A stretch of DNA of 64,000 nt from Cohnella caldifontis (GCF_029360585.1 NZ_JAQZSJ010000017.1:1-64000), one strand, 5' to 3'. Shown: positions 1 to 9,337, counted from the first letter of the stretch. Notes: generated by a model not told the origin, from the sequence alone. Program-made: numbers and translations.

Positions 1-9
1 CTTTCGGAC

Positions 10-91
10 GATTTCAAGCGAGATGTCCGAGAAAGTCGGATAACGCCGACACATTCGAAGGATTTCAAGCGAGATGTCCGAGAAAGTCGGA
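10..91. repeat. Two-copy 31-nt direct repeat with hairpin
   Basis: The same 31 bases occur at 10-40 and 61-91, 51 nt apart. The 3' part of each copy contains GTCCGA-GAAAG-TCGGAC, a 6-bp hairpin with a 5-nt loop (76-92 in copy 2; in copy 1 the last base pair is lost). No gene covers it. The element runs to the left window edge, so more copies may lie outside. Confidence 0.85.
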
Positions 92-110
92 CAACGCTTC
101 CCTATTAGCC

Positions 111-284
111 AACTCCAACTCCAACTCCAACGCCAACGCCAACGCCAACGCCAACTCCGAATCCGAATCCGAATCCGAATCCGAATCCGACTCCAACGCC
201 AACTCCAACTCCAACTCCAACGCCAACGCCAACGCCAACGCCAACTCCCACTCCGACTCCCACTCCGACTCCGAATCCGAATCC
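111..284. repeat. Hexamer tandem array (29 units) with higher-order structure
   Basis: Twenty-nine consecutive hexamers, variants of AACTCC, AACGCC, GAATCC, GACTCC and CACTCC. An 8-unit block (three AACTCC, four AACGCC, one AACTCC) is repeated at 111-158 and 201-248, 90 nt apart, so a larger block was duplicated. All reading frames give two-residue repeats with no ribosome site, so coding is unlikely. It lies about 170 bp upstream of the promoter of the sugar ABC operon. Confidence 0.9.
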
Positions 285-455
285 AAAATCCGATAACCAG
301 CCTATTTTCTGCGATGTGACGGGCTCTGTCACTCCTTCTGCCGGCACGTCATCCGAATGTTTTCTCAAATACGGAAAGTTCTTCGCTTCATCCGAAGTTC
401 GAACTTGAATTTTCCACCCCCTAAAAAAACAAACATGTTCCCTTAAGGAATTACA

Positions 456-484
456 TTGTTTGCGTTTTCCATCCCCCTCATAAT
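456..484 (+). promoter_or_regulatory. SigmaA-type promoter of the sugar ABC operon
   Basis: TTGTTT at 456-461 and CATAAT at 479-484 are separated by 17 nt, close to the vegetative consensus, and precede the lipoprotein gene by 45 nt. The stretch 285-455 between the hexamer array and this promoter shows no gene. Confidence 0.6.
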
Positions 485-528
485 GGGAACATCGCAGTTA
501 TCATCCATCCAAGGGGGATGTACCAACC

Positions 529-1911
529 ATGAAGACAAGCAAAAAAATGTTTGCGGGTGCCCTCGCAGGCGTGCTTGCCGTCAGTCTGGCGGCTTGCGGC
601 AAGTCCGACTCGGACGGTTCGAGCTCCAGCCCGGCAGCCAGCAACCCCGGCTCCGGCGCGAGCCCTTCCGCCTCAGCTCCGGCCTCGGAACCGGCGAAAG
701 AGAACATTACGATCACGTTCCAGAACATTTACCCGGACCCGACCGATCCGAAGTACAAAATGCTGCACAAGCTGGTCGACCAGTACCAGGCCGATCATCC
801 GAACATCAAGATCGAGCTGGACTCCCTGAACACCGATCAGCAGAAGCTGAAACTCAAAACGCAAGCCGCTTCCAAAGAAGTGCCGGACATCACGATCGTC
901 AACCCGGCCGCGCAAATGCAGCCGTTCGTAGACGCCGACCTGTTCGAGCCGCTGAACGCCATGGTCGAGCAGAACGGCCTGAAGGATACGTTCCAACCCG
1001 GCCTGCTGGATGCCTATACGTTCAACGGCAACCTGTACGCGCTGCCGGACGGCAACAACATCGCCGTCGTCTACTATAACAAGTCCCTGTTCCAGCAAGC
1101 CGGCATCGCCAACCCTCCGGCCACGTTCGAAGAGCTCGTCGCCGACGTGAAAACGCTGAAATCCAAAGGCATCACGCCGCTCGCCATCGGCGAGAAGGAC
1201 AGCTGGACCGGATCGTTCCTGTTCATGAACATCCTGCTCCGCACGAACAACGGCCCGGGCTTCCTGAAAGACGTGCTGGCCGGCACGAAGAAATTTGACG
1301 ATCCGGCATTCCTGGATGCGGTGAACGCGTTCCAAGACCTGGTGCAAGCCGGCGCGTTCCAAGAAGGCGCGACTTCCTTCGACTACAACGCAGGCGAGAA
1401 CCTGTTCAAGACGGGCAAATCCGCGATGTATTTCATGGGCTCCTGGGCAACGGGCGGCATCGAAACGTCCGACGTCGGCAAGGACAACAACGTAGGCGTG
1501 TTCAAGTTCCCGACGGTAGGCGGCAAAGGCAACCCGGACGAATTCATGCTGGCTCCGGGCTCCGCTTTCGCGGTCTCCAAGAACAGCAAGCATAAGCAAG
1601 AAACGCTGGACTTCCTGAACTGGTTCATGCTGAACTATCCGAAAGAAATTTTCGAACTGAAAGGCGCGGTCGGCATCGGCCAGAAAGTGGAAGGCGACTT
1701 CAAAGCCGCCGGTTACTCCCAAATGGCGATCGACGTTCTGAATATGTTCACCCAAGTCAAAGGCGGCGACCTCGCGTTCGACAACACGATGAACCCGGGC
1801 ACCGCGCAAGCGCACCTGACCAGCATCCAGAACCTGTTCGTCTCCAAGAAGGACGCGAAGGACGTCGCGAAAGAACACCAAGACGCGTTCGACGAGAACT
1901 ACAAAAAATAA
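529..1911 (+). CDS. Sugar ABC transporter substrate-binding lipoprotein (CUT1)
   Basis: A 460-residue family 1 extracellular solute-binding protein that should capture an oligosaccharide outside the membrane and hand it to the permeases downstream. The first 23 residues form a lipoprotein signal with lipobox LAAC (Cys23 lipidated), followed by a Ser/Pro/Ala-rich linker to about residue 55. The rest has the usual length and layout of the fold. AAGGGGGATG at 511-520 is the ribosome site for ATG 529. It is the first gene of an operon with two permeases and a YesM/YesN pair. The substrate cannot be told from sequence. Confidence 0.93.
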   Translation: MKTSKKMFAGALAGVLAVSLAACGKSDSDGSSSSPAASNPGSGASPSASAPASEPAKENITITFQNIYPDPTDPKYKMLHKLVDQYQADHPNIKIELDSLNTDQQKLKLKTQAASKEVPDITIVNPAAQMQPFVDADLFEPLNAMVEQNGLKDTFQPGLLDAYTFNGNLYALPDGNNIAVVYYNKSLFQQAGIANPPATFEELVADVKTLKSKGITPLAIGEKDSWTGSFLFMNILLRTNNGPGFLKDVLAGTKKFDDPAFLDAVNAFQDLVQAGAFQEGATSFDYNAGENLFKTGKSAMYFMGSWATGGIETSDVGKDNNVGVFKFPTVGGKGNPDEFMLAPGSAFAVSKNSKHKQETLDFLNWFMLNYPKEIFELKGAVGIGQKVEGDFKAAGYSQMAIDVLNMFTQVKGGDLAFDNTMNPGTAQAHLTSIQNLFVSKKDAKDVAKEHQDAFDENYKK

Positions 1912-1935
1912 CCGGTTGCCGCAAGTTCGATTGCG

Positions 1936-1958
1936 AAGGGGACGCCCGGCGTCCCCTT
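1936..1958 (+). terminator. Intercistronic hairpin after the binding-protein gene
   Basis: AAGGGGACG / CGTCCCCTT stem with a 5-nt loop, followed by TTTC-type sequence, between the binding protein and the first permease. It probably stabilises or partly terminates the transcript, so that binding protein exceeds permease; this role is inferred from the common pattern in such operons. Confidence 0.65.
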
Positions 1959-1990
1959 TCGGCGTCGGCGGGAGAGAGGAGGCCTAGGCC

Positions 1991-2884
1991 TTGAAAGTGT
2001 TAAGAGTGAAACCATGGACGATCGCGGCTTTCGTAGGGCCCGGCTTGCTGCTGTACGTCTGCCTCGTCTTCGTGCCGATTCTCGTGTCCGTGTACAACGG
2101 CATGTTCGATTGGAACGGCATCGGCGCGTCGGAATGGGCAGGTTTCGCGAACTTCCATAAAATGCTGTTCAACGACAAAGTATTCTGGCCGGCGGTCAAC
2201 CACACGCTGCAAATGGCCATCCTGTCTTTGGTCATCCAGCTTCCGGTCGCCCTTTTCGTGGCCATCCTGATCAGCCGCCACGTTCGAAGAGCCAATTTCC
2301 TCGTCACCAGTTATTTCCTTCCCGTCATCCTGTCGGTCGTCGTCATCGGGCAGCTGTGGAAGACGATCCTGAACCCCGCCTCCCAAGGCGGCATGATCAA
2401 CCAGATTCTCGATAAAATCGGTTTGCATGCCTGGACGCATTCATGGCTCACGGAGCCGAAATACGCCATGTACTCCATTATCCTCGTCGGCTTGTGGCAG
2501 TACCTGGGCTATCACGTCCTGATCCAATTCACGGGAATCCAGAACATTCCGGCCGATATCTACGAAGCCGCCAGAATCGACGGCGCGGACGGTTTCAAGG
2601 CCGATCGATACATTACGGTTCCGATGATCGTGCCGATTTTCAAAATCTCCGTCGTGCTTTCCTTCATCGGGTCGCTGCAGTCGTTCGACCGCATTCTGGT
2701 CATGACGGCAGGGGGGCCGGCGCATGCGACGGAAGTGCTCGCCAGCCACATGTATTACCAGTCGTTCCTGTCGCTGAAATACGGTTACGGAAGCGCGATC
2801 GCCTGCTTCCTGGTCGTCTTCAGCCTCGCGGCGACCGTGGTGGTCAACCTGGTGTTCAACCAACTGGAAAAACGGTACACGTAA
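1991..2884 (+). CDS. Sugar ABC transporter permease (MalF/LacF type)
   Basis: A 297-residue integral membrane subunit of a carbohydrate uptake ABC transporter. Several hydrophobic segments start at residue 11. The cytoplasmic EAA loop that docks the ATPase is at about 192-211 (EAARIDGADGF followed by the conserved Pro). The start is TTG at 1991, chosen because AGGAGG at 1977-1982 lies 8 nt upstream; GTG codons a few residues in are alternatives. It pairs with the next gene as the heterodimeric channel. No ATPase is encoded here, so a shared MsmX-type ATPase elsewhere is likely. Confidence 0.93.
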   Translation: MKVLRVKPWTIAAFVGPGLLLYVCLVFVPILVSVYNGMFDWNGIGASEWAGFANFHKMLFNDKVFWPAVNHTLQMAILSLVIQLPVALFVAILISRHVRRANFLVTSYFLPVILSVVVIGQLWKTILNPASQGGMINQILDKIGLHAWTHSWLTEPKYAMYSIILVGLWQYLGYHVLIQFTGIQNIPADIYEAARIDGADGFKADRYITVPMIVPIFKISVVLSFIGSLQSFDRILVMTAGGPAHATEVLASHMYYQSFLSLKYGYGSAIACFLVVFSLAATVVVNLVFNQLEKRYT

Positions 2885-2902
2885 AGAAAGGGGGCGCACC
2901 TG

Positions 2903-3781
2903 ATGAGTCAGACCGCGGTCGCATCGGCCCAGCAAACAACCGCCGCGAACCGGCGCCGCTTCTCCGTCAGCCGGATCCTGATCTACGCCTTGCTCGCGAT
3001 TCTGTTCGTGACGCAGCTGTATCCGCTCTTGTGGCTGGTCATCTACTCTTTCAAAACGAACGAGGAAATATTGTCCGGCAGCTTCTTCTCGCTGCCCGCG
3101 AGCTGGCAATGGGTCAATTACGAGAACGCGCTCGGCGGCGGATCCTATTGGAAGTACTTGGGGAACAGCGTCATCGTCACGGCGGTCACGATCGCCGCCG
3201 TCATCGTCCTGTCCGGCATGGTGGCGTTCGCGATCTCCCGTTTCCGGTGGAAATACGGCCAGTACGTGCTGCTGCTCTTCTTGGTCGGCATGATGATTCC
3301 GTTGCAAAGCACGCTGCTTCCCCTTATGCTTATGTTCAAGCACATCGACATTCTCAACACGCGATGGTCGATCATTTTGCCGTATATCGCGTTCCAGACA
3401 CCGATTTCCGTGTTCATTCTGGCCGGTTTTTTCCAGACGTTCCCGAATGAAATCGAAGAATCCGCCATCGTGGACGGTGCCGGCGTCTGGCGCATCTTCA
3501 CCCGCATCATCCTTCCGGTCTCCGTACCGCCGGTCGTCACCGTCTGCATCCTGACGTTCATCAACATCTGGAACGAATACGTGCTTGCCGCGACGTTCAT
3601 CTCTTCCGAGCGCCTGAAAACATTGCCGTTCGGAGTGTACAGTTTCGTCAGCCAGTATTCCGTCAACTACGGCGCGATCGGCGCGTTCCTCGTGCTTGGC
3701 GCCTTGCCGGTCGTCATCGTGTACTTCCTGCTTGCCGAGAAAATTACCAAAGGCATGGTAGCCGGTGCCGTAAAAGGTTAG
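2903..3781 (+). CDS. Sugar ABC transporter permease (MalG/LacG type)
   Basis: A 292-residue second channel subunit. After a basic N-terminus come hydrophobic segments from about residue 25, and the EAA-type loop lies at about 185-205 with the sequence IEESAIVDGAG. It ends with the family's typical GMVAGAVKG tail. AAAGGGGG 8-10 nt upstream supports ATG 2903. The gap to the first permease is 18 bp, so the two are surely co-transcribed. Confidence 0.93.
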   Translation: MSQTAVASAQQTTAANRRRFSVSRILIYALLAILFVTQLYPLLWLVIYSFKTNEEILSGSFFSLPASWQWVNYENALGGGSYWKYLGNSVIVTAVTIAAVIVLSGMVAFAISRFRWKYGQYVLLLFLVGMMIPLQSTLLPLMLMFKHIDILNTRWSIILPYIAFQTPISVFILAGFFQTFPNEIEESAIVDGAGVWRIFTRIILPVSVPPVVTVCILTFINIWNEYVLAATFISSERLKTLPFGVYSFVSQYSVNYGAIGAFLVLGALPVVIVYFLLAEKITKGMVAGAVKG

Positions 3782-3792
3782 GATGACACCCC

Positions 3793-5613
3793 ATGACGAG
3801 TCTTCGTACGATCCATGGCCGACTCTTCTTGATTTTCTTATTCAGCTTGCTCGGGTTGCTCCTCATCGTCAGCTTCGTCTATTACCAGAGGGCAACCGAA
3901 CAAATCCGCGACAAGGTCGCCGTCATTGCCGAGAAGAACATCTCGCAGACGGTCGGCCTTTTTGACCTGATGCTGAAAAGTTATGACAGCGTTACCAAAT
4001 CGCTCAACAGCAACAATGAGCTGATGAGGCTGCTTTGGCAGTCGCAGGAACCGGTCTCCTCCGACGTAGCCGTGGGCCTGGAGCGGCGGATCACCGACAT
4101 CCTGGGGGCGATTTTCTATTCCCGCTACGACATCGTGGGCATCTATATCCTCACGAACCAGGGCGAAGTGTTCAGCTTCGACCGCTCGGTCGGAGGAGCC
4201 GTCCGCCCTTACGCGGAGAAAGATTGGTTCTCCCAACTCAAGCAGTCGTCCGGCGAGATGATCTGGCTGGGCGTCTACCCGCATTCCCTCGTCAGCGAAA
4301 GCATTACGCAGCCGGAACAAAAGGTGTTCGCGTTCGGTCGGGAGCTGTTCGAGCTCAGCACGATGCGGCCGATCGGCACCGTGCTGATCGAGACCGAAGC
4401 CGACGCCATCGCCTCGGCGCTGACCAACGCGAGCTTGGGTCCGGGAAGCGACGTCATCATCCGGGACCAGTCGGGCCGCGAGATCATGCGCGCGGGACCG
4501 CCCGATCCGCAAGCGGGGGAATCGAGCGCCATCCCCGCGGATTGGCCGGGTCCGCTGAAGCGAGGGCAGGTCATCGTGACCGACCGGAAGGACAAACTCG
4601 TGACCGCGGCCCCGATTACCATGGCGAATTGGACCGTCATCGGGGAGACGCCGAAACGGGACTTGCAGCTCGAGCTCAAGCAGACGCAGCAATTCCTGCT
4701 GACGGTCATCGTCGTCCTCGTCTTCGCGGCTACGCTGCTGGCGACGTTCGTCTCGCGTTCCTTCTCCTCCCCCTTCAAGCGGCTCATCCAGCAGATGAAG
4801 CAGGTCGAGCTCGGCAACTTCAAAGGGATCGTGCGCGTGCAGTCCTACCAGGAGCTCAACGTGCTCGTCGGTTCGTTCAACCGGATGGTGTACCAGATGG
4901 ACGAGCTGATCGAGCGGATCAAGCTCGCCTCCATCAGCGAGAAGAACGCGCAGCTGCAAGCGCTCCAGTCCCAAGTGAATCCTCATTTTCTGTTCAATAC
5001 GCTCGACATGATTTACTGGATGCTGGACGAACGGGAGAACGACCGGCTCGGCAAGGTCATCCTGGCGCTGTCGCAGATGTTCCGGTACAACAGCGACTGG
5101 AAGGAAGCTTCAAGCGCGACGCTCCGCATGGAAATCGAGCAGCTGCAGCACTATTTGACGGTCATCGAAATGCGGCTCGGCAAACGGGTGAACACCAGCT
5201 TCGATATCGAGGAACGGCTGCTGGACGCCGAAGTGCCCAAAATGATTTTGCAGCCGATCGTCGAAAACGCGGTCAAATACGGCCTGGAGCCGTTGAACCG
5301 CCCCGGTACGCTCCGCGTCTATTCGCGGGAACAAGACGGCAAGCTCGAAATCGTCGTGGAGGACAACGGGGTCGGCATGGACGAAGAGACGCTGGAACGG
5401 CTCCGGCAACTGATGGATGACGGGCCGGGCCTGCACTCCTCCTCCCCCGCCGTCTCGGGCGGCCGCCGGGGAGTCGGCCTGCTCAACGTTCATCAACGCA
5501 TCCGGCTTCGTTACGGCGAAGCATTCGGCGTGCGGATCGACAGCGAAGCGGGCCGGTTCACGAAAGTCGCCGTATCGTTTCCGGCACCCGCGAGAGAGGG
5601 GGATGCGGCATGA
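3793..5613 (+). CDS. YesM-family sensor histidine kinase
   Basis: A 606-residue membrane kinase. It has a transmembrane segment at about 11-30, an extracellular Cache-type sensor to about 295, a second membrane segment at about 301-320, HAMP at 320-375, and a His_kinase domain with phospho-acceptor His398 in the motif QSQVNPHFLFNT. The ATPase domain has VENAVKYG and DNGVGMD boxes. It likely senses sugar availability, perhaps via the neighbouring binding protein, and phosphorylates the response regulator that overlaps it. The upstream ribosome site is weak (AGGAT). Confidence 0.93.
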   Translation: MTSLRTIHGRLFLIFLFSLLGLLLIVSFVYYQRATEQIRDKVAVIAEKNISQTVGLFDLMLKSYDSVTKSLNSNNELMRLLWQSQEPVSSDVAVGLERRITDILGAIFYSRYDIVGIYILTNQGEVFSFDRSVGGAVRPYAEKDWFSQLKQSSGEMIWLGVYPHSLVSESITQPEQKVFAFGRELFELSTMRPIGTVLIETEADAIASALTNASLGPGSDVIIRDQSGREIMRAGPPDPQAGESSAIPADWPGPLKRGQVIVTDRKDKLVTAAPITMANWTVIGETPKRDLQLELKQTQQFLLTVIVVLVFAATLLATFVSRSFSSPFKRLIQQMKQVELGNFKGIVRVQSYQELNVLVGSFNRMVYQMDELIERIKLASISEKNAQLQALQSQVNPHFLFNTLDMIYWMLDERENDRLGKVILALSQMFRYNSDWKEASSATLRMEIEQLQHYLTVIEMRLGKRVNTSFDIEERLLDAEVPKMILQPIVENAVKYGLEPLNRPGTLRVYSREQDGKLEIVVEDNGVGMDEETLERLRQLMDDGPGLHSSSPAVSGGRRGVGLLNVHQRIRLRYGEAFGVRIDSEAGRFTKVAVSFPAPAREGDAA

Positions 5614-6794
5614 ACATTCTCGTCGTGGACGACGAAAGCCACATTCGCAAAGGAATCGAGAGGACGATCCGCAAGCATTATCCGGAGCACGGAGTCTGGC
5701 TGGCCGAGAATCCGGAGCAGGCGCTGGAGACGCTGAAGGACGCGGCCATCGATCTCGTGCTGACCGACGTGCTCATGCCCGGCATGACGGGGCTGGAATT
5801 GATGAAAATCTCGCGGACCCGCCACGCCCACGTCAAATGGGTCGTCATCTCCGCCTATTCCGAGTTCGAATACGCCAAGGAAGCGGTCCGGCTGGGGGCG
5901 AGAGACTATTTGCTCAAGCCGATCGGCAAAGACACGTTGATCGGCATGATCGGCAGCCTGGGCGAGGAAATCGCGCAAGACAACGAGCGCACGAAGGAAG
6001 CGTTTCTCTTGAAGCGCAACCTCCGGTTTTTGCGGGAGGCGGTCTTCGCGCGTTGGGCCGCGGGCCTTGATCTGGGCGGCACCGATCTGGCGGCGTTCAC
6101 CGGCCGTCACCCGTATTTCCACCTGATCATGGTGCGGATGGAAAGCGATTCGGACCTGAAGCTGGAGCATTTTATCGTGGAGAACGTGCTGTCCGAGCTG
6201 ATCGAGAACGAAGGGCACGGGTTCGTCGCCAGCTTCGACGCCAAAAGCCTGCTCGGCCTCATGACGCCGCGGGGCGAAGACGGACCGGGCAAACTCGTCG
6301 AACAGCTCCGCAGCCACCTGAAACGTTACCTGAAAATACCGTTTCAAATCCTGCACTCCGAACGTCTGACCGACTTCGCCGAAGTGCCCGCCATCGTCCA
6401 GCATATGCGCAAAAGCTCCGCCTCGCAGGTGTACGAGTTCTACGCCGGCGGCGGAGAGAAAGCGATCGAGGTCGCGCTGCAGTATATTTCCGCCCATTAT
6501 GCCGAGGAGCTGACGCTGGAGAAGGCCGCCTCGGTCGTGTACTTGAACCCGGTGTATTTCAGCCAGCTGTTCAAGCAGAAGACGGGCGTCGGGTTCAAGG
6601 ACTACCTCACGCAGCAGCGGCTCGACCGCGCGATGGAGCTGCTGCGCGACTCCGAACTGAAAGTCGGCGACATCTCCGAACGCGTCGGCTATCCGGACGT
6701 TCGCCATTTCTCGCAAATCTTCCGGAAGAAAACCGGCTTTACGCCGTCGGAATACCGGCAGAGCGTAGGCGGCAAGGAAGCCGGGGAATCGTAG
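5610..6794 (+). CDS. YesN-family response regulator, AraC-type DNA binding
   Basis: A 394-residue regulator. Receiver domain at 1-120 with phospho-acceptor Asp53 in LTDVLMPG, a variable middle segment, and two helix-turn-helix motifs of the AraC type at about 290-388 ending in FRKKTGFTPSEYRQ. ATGA overlap with the kinase gene gives translational coupling. It presumably activates the upstream transporter promoter at 456-484. It ends the operon before a strong terminator. Confidence 0.94.
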   Translation: MNILVVDDESHIRKGIERTIRKHYPEHGVWLAENPEQALETLKDAAIDLVLTDVLMPGMTGLELMKISRTRHAHVKWVVISAYSEFEYAKEAVRLGARDYLLKPIGKDTLIGMIGSLGEEIAQDNERTKEAFLLKRNLRFLREAVFARWAAGLDLGGTDLAAFTGRHPYFHLIMVRMESDSDLKLEHFIVENVLSELIENEGHGFVASFDAKSLLGLMTPRGEDGPGKLVEQLRSHLKRYLKIPFQILHSERLTDFAEVPAIVQHMRKSSASQVYEFYAGGGEKAIEVALQYISAHYAEELTLEKAASVVYLNPVYFSQLFKQKTGVGFKDYLTQQRLDRAMELLRDSELKVGDISERVGYPDVRHFSQIFRKKTGFTPSEYRQSVGGKEAGES

Positions 6795-6828
6795 GCCTTT
6801 GAGGAACACATCGGGTAATGGATCATGG

Positions 6829-6867
6829 AAAAACCACAACCCCCAACATCATGAGGTTGTGGTTTTT
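6829..6867. terminator. Bidirectional rho-independent terminator
   Basis: Perfect 13-bp stem AAAAACCACAACC / GGTTGTGGTTTTT with a 13-nt loop. It has T-runs in both orientations, ends the plus-strand sugar operon, and lies 8 bp from the stop of the convergent YbjQ-like gene. Confidence 0.93.
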
Positions 6868-6874
6868 CGTGCAT

Positions 6875-7162
6875 TTAATTTTTCTGGAATCGTACTACCG
6901 TTCCATATGCAAAGATCTCCATCACTTGTTTCTTGCTCATCAAACCGTCTGAAACGGCAACACGATATTCGAACTGACAATTGATCACGGCATCACCGCG
7001 AAGTTGTGCGCATTTTTTTCTCAATTGATCTTTGACCCCCTCGAATGCCAAGTTGGGGTCAGCGGATTTCAAAAATCCTTCTTTGTGCGAATCCACCGCA
7101 AAAATCGTATCCACCACTTCATAACTCCCTTTCAGGTCGCCTGTTGCAATCAGAATTGACAT
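6875..7162 (-). CDS. YbjQ/UPF0145-like heavy-metal-binding-domain protein
   Basis: A 95-residue soluble protein. It has the compact alpha/beta pattern of the YbjQ family: an N-terminal strand ending in a Gly-Asp turn, a middle helix with KDQLRKKCAQLRGDAVINC-like spacing, then two strands ending in FAYGTVVRF. Family function is unknown; metal binding is only suggested by the family name. GGAGGG 8 nt upstream supports the start. It stands alone on the minus strand. Confidence 0.75.
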   Translation of the reverse strand: MSILIATGDLKGSYEVVDTIFAVDSHKEGFLKSADPNLAFEGVKDQLRKKCAQLRGDAVINCQFEYRVAVSDGLMSKKQVMEIFAYGTVVRFQKN

Positions 7163-7311
7163 GTTCTTCCCTCCGTCATTTTTTTCAACAAATTCAATGA
7201 TTCAACAAATTTTGACAATTTCCTGCTTTAAGCCGCTGCAATTGGGACCAAAAAAGGAAAAATAGTTGAGCAGGCGTGGACCTCTGCGCAACCATTTTTC
7301 CTCACGTGAAC

Positions 7312-8427
7312 TTATCGCTTCCGGCGGATCGTCGTTTCGATCGCGTGCTTCAGAGCCCTGCCCGCCCGGTCCCAGGAATACCGGAGCGCGTCCCGCCGAG
7401 CCAGACGGCCTTTCCTCCGGCAGAGCACCGGATTCCGATAGGCCCTTCTCATCTGGCTCCGCAGGCTCCGAAGGTCCGGTTCCGCCCACAGCTGGCCTTT
7501 CTGCGCGAACAAACGCCGGAACGGCCTGGAGATCGCCGAACGGCGGTTCATGCCGATCGCGGGGGGCCGAAGGCGATAGCGGACCAGGAACCCGTTCTTC
7601 CGGTTCACGAAATCCATATGGCCGCCCCAGCCGGTCGCGATCACCGGCACCCCGCTCGCCATCGACTCCAAGAACGGCAAGCCTACGCCTTCGCCCCGCG
7701 TCGGGAGCACGAAGGCATGCGCGCGGCCGTATAAGCGCCTCAGCTTGGCGCGGCTCAGATGCCCGGCGATGATCCGCACGGGCGCCGTTCGTTTGCGGAG
7801 GTTCAGGCGGGACTTGTACGCCCGGATCCGGCCGCGGATCCAGCGGCCGTTCTCGCGCGGGGAATAACCGTTCGTTTTGATGATCAGTTCGACGTTATCT
7901 TCGTCGGAGAACTCGGCCCAATAAGCTTTAAGAAGGCCCTCGGGATTTTTGCGGTGCTGGAATCCGAAGACGGAGAGAAACGTAAACCGGCGCTTCGATT
8001 TCCTTGAAGGATGCCGTTTCCTTACGGGCCGGAAATCTCGGGCATGCACGCCATGGGGCACGAGGAACACGGGAACCCGTACGCCGCTGCGCCGGAGGGC
8101 CCTCCGGTTGTGGACGGTCGGGACGCACACGGCATCGGACGCGTTGATCGGCTTGACCCAGCTTCTCGGAATCCGGGTCGTCTCCCAGACGGTGTTCACG
8201 AGAATCGTATGGAACCGTTTCCTCTCTTTCCTGGGGCGAAGCGTATTGGGAAGATGGTGGTAAACCAGCACCCTCCGCCCTTCCCCGCCCGTTCGACTTC
8301 GCGCCGCCCCGACCGTCGTCTGCACGCCTTGGCTTCTGAGCGCCTTGACGTACTCCCGGCTGGCGATGCCAAGCCCCGAGAGCCGACGGACAGGCCCTTT
8401 CCACACGACATGATAAACCGGCTTCAT
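7312..8427 (-). CDS. Glycosyltransferase, GT4-like
   Basis: A 371-residue GT-B-fold transferase that moves a sugar from an activated donor to an acceptor in the cytoplasm. The C-terminal half carries the EX7E-type donor site PTRGEGVGLPFLESMASGVP, then VIATGWGGHMDF. The protein is strongly basic and Arg-rich, as is its partner. Its ATG overlaps the stop of the upstream DUF6492-type gene by 4 bp, so the two are coupled. Acceptor unknown; a spore or cell-surface glycan is possible. The 149 bp between its stop and the YbjQ-like gene show nothing clear. Confidence 0.85.
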   Translation of the reverse strand: MKPVYHVVWKGPVRRLSGLGIASREYVKALRSQGVQTTVGAARSRTGGEGRRVLVYHHLPNTLRPRKERKRFHTILVNTVWETTRIPRSWVKPINASDAVCVPTVHNRRALRRSGVRVPVFLVPHGVHARDFRPVRKRHPSRKSKRRFTFLSVFGFQHRKNPEGLLKAYWAEFSDEDNVELIIKTNGYSPRENGRWIRGRIRAYKSRLNLRKRTAPVRIIAGHLSRAKLRRLYGRAHAFVLPTRGEGVGLPFLESMASGVPVIATGWGGHMDFVNRKNGFLVRYRLRPPAIGMNRRSAISRPFRRLFAQKGQLWAEPDLRSLRSQMRRAYRNPVLCRRKGRLARRDALRYSWDRAGRALKHAIETTIRRKR

Positions 8428-9215
8428 GCGCGTTTTACGCCCGGTTTGCGAACGTAACCGCCGCGCTTATGGAACGAGAGGGAGCGGTATTTCTTGGCGA
8501 GAGCCCGCAACCGTTCCGCGGAGATCCGCCTGACGTCCGTATGAAGGCTTTTGTTGAGGGTGCTTCGGAAAATGGCACTCCGGGGGTTATTCGCATATAC
8601 GTAGTTTCCGTAGGTTTCGTATTCGGAGAAGGCAAACGGCTTCGACCGGTCCATCTTGCGCAAGATCGCTCGGTACCAACGGGTATGGTGTTTCGCCTCG
8701 ATCGTTTTTTTCAGCCGGGCCAGCTTCGCCCGGTTGAACAGCATGTAGTGGGCCACGAAGGAGACGCGGGCGGTCCGCGGTTTTCCCATTAACCGGCGAT
8801 AGGTACGGAAATACTCGGGCTGGCTCCATTTGCGGCAATAATAGACCGTCTTCTTCCCTTTCATGAACGTATGCGGGCGGATCAGGACGGTATCGGCATC
8901 CATGACGAGGAAATTCGGCGTGGCGCACAAGACGTCGCCGCTCATTTTGAGCAGCTGCTGAAGCATCCATCCGGACCGTTCCCACTTCTTCGAGCGGTGA
9001 CGGATATCGGCTTTCCGAAGCGGAAGCACGGTGGTCTCGTCTACGAACCGGCAGTTTTTCTTCTTGCACAGCCGGCGGATTTTATCGCTTTTCGGCGCGA
9101 CAACGAAAATCCGGCGAATGGGATGCCGGATCTGCGCTCTGGCGGAGTCGATGACGCGGGGCAGGGTCGCCAAATCCTTCTCGATCGCGGGAATCAGAAT
9201 ATCGATCGCGGGCAT
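8424..9215 (-). CDS. DUF6492-type putative glycosyltransferase
   Basis: A 263-residue protein resembling the DUF6492 family, which has a GT-A-like fold. The N-terminus begins with IDILIPAIEKD and a likely metal-binding DxD is seen in MDADTVLI near residue 108. It is basic and Arg/Lys-rich. GGAGAG 9 nt before ATG supports the start. It forms a two-gene operon with the GT4-like gene, so both probably decorate the same polymer. Family assignment is from memory of the motif pattern. Confidence 0.7.
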   Translation of the reverse strand: MPAIDILIPAIEKDLATLPRVIDSARAQIRHPIRRIFVVAPKSDKIRRLCKKKNCRFVDETTVLPLRKADIRHRSKKWERSGWMLQQLLKMSGDVLCATPNFLVMDADTVLIRPHTFMKGKKTVYYCRKWSQPEYFRTYRRLMGKPRTARVSFVAHYMLFNRAKLARLKKTIEAKHHTRWYRAILRKMDRSKPFAFSEYETYGNYVYANNPRSAIFRSTLNKSLHTDVRRISAERLRALAKKYRSLSFHKRGGYVRKPGVKRA

Positions 9216-9337
9216 ATCGGCATCTCTCCATGTTCGGGAAGTCGGAAGTCATGAGATCAGGATATGCCGGACGAGGTCGAAAGGAATGGTTGCATGACGG
9301 TCCTGCTCCGCGGAAAAGCGAATTTGCCGCAATCCGG

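Noticed and set aside
74..368. Open frames across the hexamer array (two-residue repeats on both strands)
   Set aside because: They exist in several frames at once because the array has no stop codons; no ribosome site or non-repeat domain supports them.
673..1881. 402-codon frame antisense to the sugar-binding protein
   Set aside because: It is a GC-rich shadow with Arg/His/Val-rich composition and no start signal; the plus-strand lipoprotein is clear. Similar shadows at 20580-22040, 49575-51248 and elsewhere were also dropped.
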